The notes under the pieces were generated by a model. It made no database searches. It saw only the letters and a list, made by a program, of their open reading frames with translations, and was not told the DNA's origin. From Apricaphanius iberus (lineage: Eukaryota; Chordata; Actinopteri; Cyprinodontiformes; Aphaniidae), in contig JAPXFQ010002402.1 in assembly GCA_028564705.1 (NCBI GenBank), forward strand, positions 62,001 through 126,000: 64,000 nt of DNA. The letters run 5' to 3'. The position numbers and the translations under genes were made by a program. Below are positions 56,270 through 64,000 of this stretch, one piece after another; within the stretch, counting starts at the first letter, position 1; each line of letters starts with the position of its first letter.

Positions 56270-57895
56270 TTTTTTTCAGATGGAGGAAATAATGGTCATC
56301 CAGCTGTTAATTTGCTCAATGCATTTATTGAGGATTTGGATGGGTTCAACATCACCTGGTGACATTGAGATATAGAGCTGAGTATCATCAGCATCGTTGT
56401 GGTAGTTATTTGTTGTTATAATCTGGCTTAATACGAGCATGTAGATGCTAAATAGGAGGGGCCCTACGATGGAGCCCTGGGGGACCCCACATGTGATTTC
56501 TGCGTTTTGTGTTGAGAATTGGCTAATAAACACAAAGAAATTCTTGAACCAATAGGTTGCTGTACCATAGAGTCCGACCCAGCTCTCTAGACATTCCAGT
56601 AATATTTCATGATCAACAGGTCTAATAGTACCAATACTGTGCTTTTACCACAGTCAGTATTTGTACGGATGCCATTGAAAACTTTGACTAGGGCTAGGGT
56701 TCTGGGGTGCCTACAAAAACCAGACTGATAAATATCGAAGCAGTTGTTCATTGTTAGGAAGGTGTAGATAATTATTGGAACACAGCTTTTTCAATAAATT
56801 TTCTGATAAACAGGAGATTAGAGATTGGTCTGAAGTTTTGCATTAATGTGCTGTTTAGGTTCTTCTTTTTTTAGTATTGACTTGATAACTGCTGTTTTTA
56901 GAGTTTGTGATATGAGGGATGAGTTAACTAATCGGATCAGATCCGGCCTGATGACTGGGATGACTTTTTTTAAGAAAACCTCTTAGTAAGATATCCAAAC
57001 AGCAGAGCTCAGTTTCTCAATAATTTCATTAAAGCTTGTTTTATTGTTTGGAAGTCAGCCAGTTTTCTCAGTATGGGTGTTAACTGGGGTCAGTGTTGGT
57101 ATTGGGGTTGAAACTGATGGACTGATTGACTTTCTAATGTTCAAGATCTTTTCAGTAAATAATCTGGTAAATTCATTACAGGCCCTGGTGGATCTTAGTT
57201 TGAAGGCTACTGTCACAGGAGGAGTTAGTCTCTCCACTGTAGCAAATCATGTTCTTGCATTACTGTTGTTTCTGTGAATAATCTCAGAGAAGAATAATTC
57301 AATTGCATCCTTTGGTTAATTGATATTTGTTCAGTCTCTATATATCTCTAAATGAAACTGGAGTAGAGTTTTCCACCATTTTCTCTCAGCACGTCGACAC
57401 TCCCTTTTTTCATTACATACCAGTGGATAACTTCTCCAGGGAGACGTCTTTTTATTCATGACAGTTTTAACTTTAAGTGGTACAATCTTATCGATCATGT
57501 CTGAGATTTTGAATAGAAATTCATCTGTCAGTTTATTTACTGAATGTGTGTTGGTGGATAGTGGGGATTTGGATCCGTTTGGAGTGTACATCAGTGAAAC
57601 ATTTTCAGCCGAGTTTTCTTTGAGGGAGCATTTTTTAACAGTGATCTTACTTTGGAATTTTAGCTATTTAGGATATCTATCCTTTCAAATGAAATGCAGA
57701 AATGGTCAGATACTGCAATATCAGTTACCGCGATGTTTGAGATATTTATGGGTGTATTCAGAAAAGAAAAGTCCTTTAGTCTGGTTATTTTTCATTTGGT
57801 GCGTTTTGTATTCAGACTGTTAAATTTTGCAAGTGGACTATGTTTTGTAAACATATCCATGTGTGTGATGATTGGTGCTGCTATTGGACAGCAAT
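56270..57895 (-). pseudogene. L2-clade (Maui-like) LINE, endonuclease end to reverse transcriptase
   Basis: From 57895 downward on the minus strand: endonuclease C-terminus with TDIAVSDHFCISFE (DH motif); then linker MIDKIVPLKVKTVMNKKTSP and EKRECRRAERKWWKT (57331-57591); NEFTRLFTEKILNIRKSIS (57055-57237); then reverse transcriptase with [18 protein letters not shown] and [19 protein letters not shown] (56276-56533). ADDTQL matches the catalytic block of this clade. Stops and frameshifts separate the parts. Both ends are truncated. Same family as 18290-18780. Confidence 0.85.
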
Positions 57896-58563
57896 GATGT
57901 GGGCATAGCTAAGCACAAAGACCCAGACATGGATGTAAACAGCAGCAAAATCATATGGATATCAGAGCTGCAGGATGGATGCAAGGGCAAAGAAACGCAG
58001 AGGAGAGCAGGAGCAAGATGACAAGGCTGGGAGGTGAGCGAGCACCGGGCCGAGCTGCAGATGAGACCTGAAAAGAATTGGAGCAACTGGCTGTTAGCAC
58101 CGGGGCTAGCTGCGAGAGCTGCAGCACAATAAAACTGGAGAGTGACGGAGCAGGCGTACCTGATTGGAGTTTTCGACATGTGTGGTGATATGGTTTGTTG
58201 AACTGATGTGTGGTTACGATCAGAGGCAAGGTTGGGACCATGACTGACCGATGATTGGTAAGTGCAGCAGTCTTCAGACTGAAGCTAACCTTCTTTCCTG
58301 TTCGCCTATTGCTGAGCTGTTTATTCTAAGAAAACTGTCCTGTCTGTCATGATCTCCCCCCAATTGCTTGCCTCCACGTTTTCTGTTTGTTCCGCTCTCA
58401 GTAATGAAATGGTCTGCTGAACAAGCCTCTTTTAGTGCACTTTGTTCTTTATTCTCATCTAGACAAGTTTCAGAAAAAAACAGAGCATGGGTTGGCGAGA
58501 TAGCCAGGAGTCAAACAACTGTGAATAAAAGGGGTAAACTTTATTTTTTGAAGCTCATCAACC
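57896..58563. other. region upstream of the Gypsy gag
   Basis: No gene. It could contain leader or LTR sequence of the retroelement that follows, but no matching second LTR was found downstream of 61320. Confidence 0.3.
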
Positions 58564-60153
58564 ATGGATTTTCTGTTACAGTCCGGTATTAACCCAGCTT
58601 GTTCTGTTTTGATCTCAGGTGTATCCAATACCAGTGCAGATGAGGAAATCCTCAACCACCTGAAGGGGTATGGTGCACTAAGGAACATTTTGACTGTGAC
58701 CGATCCAGACAGTAGTTCCTATAAAAACCTGATTGTAGAGTATGAGGAAAAGTGTGCATTTCAAACCATAGAACCAGTATTGCCATACATATACTACTCC
58801 CGTAGAGTTGCTGACAGAGCGTTCAAACTTAGTGACCTTGCAAGTGAGCTTAATGCTACAACAGAGGTTTGTAACCCAACCCCTGACTTCATAGCTAAGC
58901 TCAAGGAAATGGCCGACCACAGCAACATGAGCTTTGAAACTTCTTAAAACCGTGATGGACCAAATTAGCCATCATTTAACCAGGAGTGGAACCACACAGC
59001 CTGATATAGACAGTGAGACTGAGACTAGAGAGGAGGAGGTTGTCAAGAAAGAGGAGCAGAGTCACAGAAACTAGTGCTTGTTCCTCAACTCTCCCCAACA
59101 CCTCCCCGGTCATCTATTGATGTTCGACAGAGAACACAAGCATATCGACCTGAGACACCAGGGCCTGGTGCCACCCCAAGGACTCATGCCACCCCAGTAG
59201 TCTGTGTGTCTCAGTATGATCTTGACCCCCAGAGATACAGATAGTTGTTGTGGAACATGTGGTTCGAAACAGCAACAGAAGCGGACTATGAATCATGGAG
59301 AGCTCAGATTGAACTGTTTCTTACTGATCCTAACCTCTCTGCTTTAAATGTTGCCAGAAGGATGATGGAGAGCTTGCTAAATCCTGCTGTAGACCTGATA
59401 AAAGGAATGGATCCAAACACTCTACCTACCGTCTTGCTACGTGTGCTGGATGTAGCATTTGCCCCGGTGCAGGATGGGGAGGAACTGTTTGCGCAATTCC
59501 TAAATAACCTGCAGGATCCAGGTGAGCGGCCATCCAATTACCTTCAGCGTCTGCAGCGCAGGCTCAATATTGTGGCAAAAAGAGGAGGAATTCTGGCAGC
59601 AGATATGGATAAACACCTGCTGAAACAGTTTGTGCGTGGGTGCTGGGAAAACACCCTGATAGACAAGCTACAGCTGGAACAACGCAAGGCAAGTCCACCA
59701 GCATTCTCAGGACTCTTGTTGATGTTACGAACAGAGGAGGACAGACGGCAGGCTGAAGAAACCCTGATGCAGAAGCACATAGGTTCTGGTTCCTCTAGGC
59801 AGATAGTAAGCTTGCAATTGTAGGGTACCTGTTCTTGAGGTTGTTCATGTAGCTCTGGAACTGAGCTTAGAGAGCTAAAGAAACAGATGCAGCAACTGGA
59901 ACAGCAAATGTCTGTTTTCTTTTCTGCCCAGAAGACCTCAGCAGAATCCAAACCTCCATCAAATCAGTTGAATCCCCGTTCTTCCCAGTCTGGAGCAAAA
60001 CCAAGACCTGGGTACTGTTTCAACTGTGGTGAAGATGGCCGTCTCTCATCCACCTGTACCAGTCCTGCCAATCCAAGCCTGGTTGAGCAGAAAAGGAGGC
60101 AGCTCCGACAGAGACAGCAGACCTGGACATACAAGAAAAGTCAGTTAAACTAG
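58564..60153 (+). pseudogene. Ty3/Gypsy gag with PNMA-like N-terminus, broken
   Basis: Three frames make one gag. 58564-58947 has a PNMA-type N-terminal domain (CSVLISGVSN, then DEEILNHLKGYGALRNI). A frameshift near 58940 leads into an acidic/Pro-rich linker (to 59240). 59281-59823 gives the capsid (ADYESWRAQIELFLTDPN ... GERPSNYLQRLQ ... HLLKQFVRGCWENTLI). After a stop at 59821, 59887-60153 gives a coiled coil and a zinc knuckle, CFNCGEDGRLSSTC, whose His is replaced by Arg. PNMA gag genes of mammals were domesticated from this kind of element. Inactive. Confidence 0.8.
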
Positions 60154-60283
60154 AAGCAACTCCTGACGAGGGACACTCAAACACCCTTTACTCGGCTCAT
60201 CAGGTGTATTGTGACACTCACCCTGAAGACCCCCTACAGCCCTCTGGTTTTGCCTATGATGCTGTGATAAAGACTTTATAGTT

Positions 60284-61320
60284 TTGCCGAGAGAAGATTA
60301 TTATGCCACCCTGCAGATTAACCACGCCTGTACCATCTTGGCCGGCCAGACGACGGTCCTTGAGGGAGAGCTGTCTAATCGTGGAATATCCTACCTACTG
60401 CCTGGGGGTCTCCTTGTGAAGTCTTGCCTTGTCGATTTGCCATCACGTCAGCCTTGTCAGCTTCCTGTCATAATCACCAATGACTCCAACCACGCCATAA
60501 CCATTCCTGCCCGAACCGTGGTTGGAGAAGTTGGTGTATTTGATATCATCCATTCCCATACCAAAAGCATCCGAGAAGACCATCCTGCTGATTCCCAATC
60601 TCTGTTTCTGTATGACTTTGGAGATTCACAGTTGTCCCCACAATGGAAGCAGCGTGTGATTAGCCGCCTTAAAAGCATCCCTGAGGTTTTTGCCAAACAC
60701 GATCTGGACTTTAGACGAACTGACAGGGTAAAACACCTGATAAAGCTATCTGATCCAAGTCTGTTTAAACAAAGACCCAGACCGATTCATCCCCAGGATG
60801 TTGACGCAGTTCAACAACACTTGAAAGACCTATTGGAGTCCGGCGTCATTCGTCAATCAGATTCACCGTTTGCTTCTCCAATAGTCGTTAGAAAGAAAAA
60901 TGGGACTGTACGGTTGTGTATCGACTACAGAAAACTAAATTTGCAAACAATAAAAGATGCTTACCCACTGCCAAAAGTAGAGGACACTTTTTCCACTTTG
61001 TCAGGATCAAAGTGGTTCTCTGTGCTGGATTTAAAGTCTGGTTACTACCAGATAGAACTGGACGAGGCATACGAGGCAAAAAAGGGATTCGTTTGTCCTT
61101 TAGGATTCTACAAGTTCAATTGTATGCCCCAGGGAGTGACTAATGCACCAAGTACATTCCAAGGACTGATGGAGAGGTGTATGGGGAAGCTACACCTCAA
61201 GGAGGTCTTGGTCTTTATTGAAGACCTCATTGTTTTTGCAACAACTGTTGAGGAGCATGAACTTGGATTAATGAAGGTGTTAAACAGACTAAAGGAATTT
61301 GGTCTAGTCTCGTCTAGGGG
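60284..61320 (+). pseudogene. Ty3/Gypsy pol: reverse transcriptase, truncated and mutated
   Basis: The open frame starts just after the gag remnant. No protease D-T/S-G motif is visible between 60154 and 60284, so that part was probably lost. Reverse transcriptase motifs follow: DLLESGVIRQSDSPFASPI, VRLCIDYRKLN, SVLDLKSGYYQI (first catalytic Asp intact), PQGVTNAPSTFQ, and VLVFIEDLIVFA. In the last, the first Asp of the Y-x-D-D pair is Glu (GAA at 61220-61222). Homology stops near 61320; the frame runs on to 61561 through unrelated sequence. RNase H and integrase are absent. Confidence 0.85.
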
Positions 61321-61560
61321 AGCGGATACGGCTGTTTTACCTCTGATGAATAGGGAGTTCTTCCCAATAAACGTAGTGTGTTCTGAGGGGTCTTACTCTG
61401 CGTTGTGGGCATTGACCTGCCAGGTTGTTGATTGCCATATCTCACCGGCATGGTTGAGTTACTTTTGGTGTTCTCCTCAAGGCATCGGATTTTTATTTAC
61501 ATCTCACTCATTCTTTTTAGTAGATCTTGAAGAGCCTCGTCAGAACAGAGGGTCATTTTG

Positions 61561-62039
61561 AAATCCTTGTTTTTTTCTGAAGTAGTCCAAAAAGAAAAAG
61601 AGAGGGAAATGTCCAAGGGAAATCCGCCTGGTATCCATATGAAATTGAGTAATATGCACATAGTCACTATAATTAAAAGGAAAATAAAAGTAGAGCAGGA
61701 GCAAGCAGGGAGGTGAAGGGAGCAGGAGAGGAAAAACCTGTCCGTCCTCTTTAACAAATCTTTAGTCCATGATTCAATCCTCATTACTTCCCCTGTAGGT
61801 AAGCAAATGTTGTGTACCTTATTTTAAACTGTTGCCAATATCACTGAACAATCCAACCAATAAAGATGTTTGGTTGTGTCCATAAACTTTGGGGCATTGG
61901 AGGTTTCTGGTATGTGTTTTGGTAAAACCAATTATATAAATGTATGACTAAATATGTATTTATCTTTGATGGTGCAAAATATTTAAGATCGTCAGCATGT
62001 CACAGAAGCTTACTGTTCTCATGGATCCAGAGGGAAACA
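61561..62039. other. no gene seen
   Basis: Nothing named between the Gypsy remnant and the next LINE fragment. Confidence 0.3.
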
Positions 62040-62280
62040 AAGAAAACTTGAATCCAAAACTGATGGAACACTTTGTCACTGTACAAGTCCTGTAGAGATG
62101 GCAGTCTAGACCCACTTACTTTCTCAGCAGAGCATACAACATGCTGCAGTCTCTGTTTGTCCTTGATCCAGCATACCACATGTTGATGGAGGTGGTGAGG
62201 ATGGACCCGATGATTGCACTGTAGAAATGCATCACCATCCGTCTTGGCGGGTTGAATTGACAGACTTCCTACACTGTGTT
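62040..62280 (-). pseudogene. LINE C-terminal fragment
   Basis: The minus strand reads FNPPRRMVMHFYSAIIGSIL then TTSINMWYAG and SRTNRDCSMLYALLRK, a decayed form of the block found after the reverse transcriptase in several fish LINEs (VHFYTAIIESIL-SSITVWFA). Only about 240 bp remain. Confidence 0.65.
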
Positions 62281-62526
62281 GGTAAGGCGTATTGTGTCAT
62301 TTCCTGTTTGGTGACTCACTTGGTCGAAGCAACTCGTTGCTCACGCCCTCTTGAATTTATCTAATTTTCTCTGTCCAGAAGCTTTTCTGAGTTATTTTAA
62401 CACATAAACACGTTAAAACACTTATTCTTTGTTGGTGTTCTTTACGTTTTGGGAATTCGTTAAGCGTTACACTGGTTTTCTGGGCTCTGTAAGGTATTGT
62501 TAGGTTAGCTTAGCTTCACTGCTAGC

Positions 62527-63273
62527 ATGGCTACGGCTGCTATCTCTCCTGTCCCTTCGTCTCTCTCTGAATCTCCTCCTCTCTCCTGCTCTCTGTGTCA
62601 GATGTTTAGCTACTCCTCTGCCTCCTTTAGCGAATATGGTAGGTGTAATAAATGCAGCATTTTTGTAGCCTTGGAGGTGAGGGTTTCTAAGCTAGAGGCC
62701 CGGCTCCACGCTGTAGAACAGCCAGGCCCAGCAGTAGCTAGTGCGGAGCCAGTTAGGACAGGACTCCTTAGCCGTCCTCCAACAGCTCCCGTGCAGCCGG
62801 GACCTCAGGCGAGCTGGGTGACTGTTCGTAGGAAGCTTAGCGCCAGACCCCGGCATGCGGCCAACCTCCAGCCCCCACTCAGCGACGCACCCACTGAGCA
62901 CGAGAGGCCGATTCTTGTAATTGGCAGCTCCGTAGTTGGGAACTTGGCTCCAGAGACACGAAAGACCACGGTAAGATGTCTTCCAGGGGCCAGAGCTGCG
63001 GACATTAGGTCCCACCTGAAGCTTTTGGCCAAGGACAAATGGGGGTATAGCAGGATTGTTATCCATGTTGGTGGGAATGACACCCGGTTACGGCAATCGG
63101 AGGTCACTAAAAGTAGCGTAGCTTCGGTGTGTAGGGCTGCCAAAAAGATGTCTGATGCTGTCATTTTTTCTGGTCACCTGCCTGATCGTACTAGCGATGA
63201 CATGTATATTTATGTGGTCATTTCACCTTTGGTTGTCAGGGTGGTGTCCAGAAAACGATGTGGGCTACATTAA
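62527..63273 (+). CDS. L2-type LINE ORF1 with esterase-like (SGNH) domain
   Basis: The frame begins MATAAISPVPSS and has a Cys-rich finger-like segment (CSLCQMFSYSS ... YGRCNKC, residues 19-43), a short coiled coil (EVRVSKLEARLHAVEQ) and a Pro-rich linker. The SGNH/GDSL hydrolase-like domain follows: ILVIGSSVVGNLA (block I, with GSS in place of GDS), then VRCLPGARAADI and IVIHVGGNDTR (block III, GxND). CR1/L2 LINEs are known to carry an esterase-like ORF1. After about residue 225 the frame shifts: the expected WCPENDVGYIN continuation is in another frame (63242-63275). The product would be truncated, lacking the C-terminal DxxH block. Confidence 0.8.
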   Translation: MATAAISPVPSSLSESPPLSCSLCQMFSYSSASFSEYGRCNKCSIFVALEVRVSKLEARLHAVEQPGPAVASAEPVRTGLLSRPPTAPVQPGPQASWVTVRRKLSARPRHAANLQPPLSDAPTEHERPILVIGSSVVGNLAPETRKTTVRCLPGARAADIRSHLKLLAKDKWGYSRIVIHVGGNDTRLRQSEVTKSSVASVCRAAKKMSDAVIFSGHLPDRTSDDMYIYVVISPLVVRVVSRKRCGLH

Positions 63274-63544
63274 TAACTGTGGGACCTGCTGGGGAAACCT
63301 GGACTGTTACATAGAGATGGCATAGAGAAGGTTGCCCTTCTTTCCAGGAACATTGAGAGGTTTATCTCTAGTTCCCCAATGCCGTGACAACCCAGAGTCC
63401 AGGTCAGGTAACAGGGACTGCCACCCACCCACTTACCTATAGAGAAAGTTTCCCATCCACTACCCAAAACAAATTAAATAAAATGTAATGCTACTAGAGC
63501 AAAGTATCAAAATCTCATAAAGATAAATACAACTCAAACTGAAC

Positions 63545-64000
63545 AGAAAAATAAATCAATTAAATGTGGTTTACTAAACATAAGATCTCTCCCCTCAAAA
63601 ACACTCTTGGTAAATTACTTAATTTGTGATAATAATATTGATCTGTTTTGTCTTGCAGAGACATGGTTGCAGGAAGAGGACCATGTCACAATAAATTAGT
63701 CAACTCCCCCTAGCTACTTAAACTTTAGTGTCCCTCGAAGTACTGGTCGAGGAGGTGGTGTAGCCACCATCTTTCATTCAGATTTACTAAATAATCCCAA
63801 AAAAATAATAGTTACAGTTCCTTTGAACTTTTAATCTGTAGCCTTCCTAATACTCATAACAAAGCAGTAAAGCTCCTGGTCCTGTATCGTCCACCAGGCC
63901 CTTATTCTCAATTTTTAGATAAGATATCAGATTTTTTCTATCTGACTTAGTTTTAAACACTGACAAAGTTATTATAGTCGGAGACTTCAATATTCATGTT
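63545..64000 (+). mobile_element. L2-type LINE endonuclease, N-terminal part, runs off the window
   Basis: The + strand reads [37 protein letters not shown], and RSTGRGGGVATIFHSDL, the start of an apurinic-type endonuclease (N, E and GGG blocks). Near 63960-64000 comes DKVIIVGDFNIHV, the GDFN block. A stop at 63698 and frameshifts after 63790 show damage. It continues the LINE whose ORF1 starts at 62527; the reverse transcriptase would be beyond the window. Confidence 0.8.

Noticed and set aside
1..64000. CRISPR arrays, operons, phage or plasmid genes
   Set aside because: None seen; every feature is eukaryotic.

Overview
The window is vertebrate nuclear DNA, most likely from a teleost fish. 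The coding signal is in short exons with GT/AG borders, the flanking DNA is AT-rich, and the transposons are of kinds abundant in ray-finned fish: hAT, Tc1, piggyBac, PIF/Harbinger, pogo/Tigger-like, several LINE clades and a Ty3/Gypsy element. No prokaryotic genes, operons or CRISPR arrays are present.

One host gene is supported: the 3' two-thirds of an Additional-sex-combs-like (ASXL) Polycomb gene on the + strand, best matched to asxl2. Six exons (6339-6423, 26283-26449, 27997-28093, 40154-40259, 41686-42634, 42752-45304) have compatible splice phases throughout. They encode about 1318 residues: the end of the N-terminal region, the BAP1-binding DEUBAD/ASXH domain, a long disordered middle and the C-terminal atypical PHD finger. 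The N-terminal HARE-HTH exons lie upstream of the window. The introns (19.9, 1.5, 12.1 and 1.4 kb) are full of transposons.

Layout. 1-1.55 kb: 3' end of an intron-bearing ZBED1-like hAT. 3.16-6.03 kb: a TIR element with an 8-bp target duplication, split by a decayed piggyBac. 8.0-13.0 kb: two LINE fragments, the second with a 5' inversion that looks like twin priming. 13.6-25.1 kb: two inverted copies of a Harbinger-like repeat carrying a histone-type 3' stem-loop, a GC-rich repeat, and a Harbinger MITE nested in a Tigger-like MITE. 28.6-29.9 kb: a second piggyBac-type element with the same ends. 33.5-38.9 kb: a near-intact Tc1 and, inside a microsatellite, an apparently intact five-exon hAT. 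45.9-50.4 kb: a TIR-bounded unit holding tRNA-like sequences and transposon debris. 52.9-58 kb: LINE fragments and a Harbinger element. 58.5-61.3 kb: a decayed Gypsy element with PNMA-like gag. 62.5 kb to the end: an L2-type LINE with an esterase-like ORF1 that runs off the edge.

Apart from asxl2, the genes here are selfish-element genes and do not form a pathway with it. The most notable objects are the apparently complete hAT element at 35292-38551, the histone-type stem-loop in a repeat family, and the nested or inverted insertions that record the order of events. All identifications come from reading the sequence and recalling families; no database search was run.
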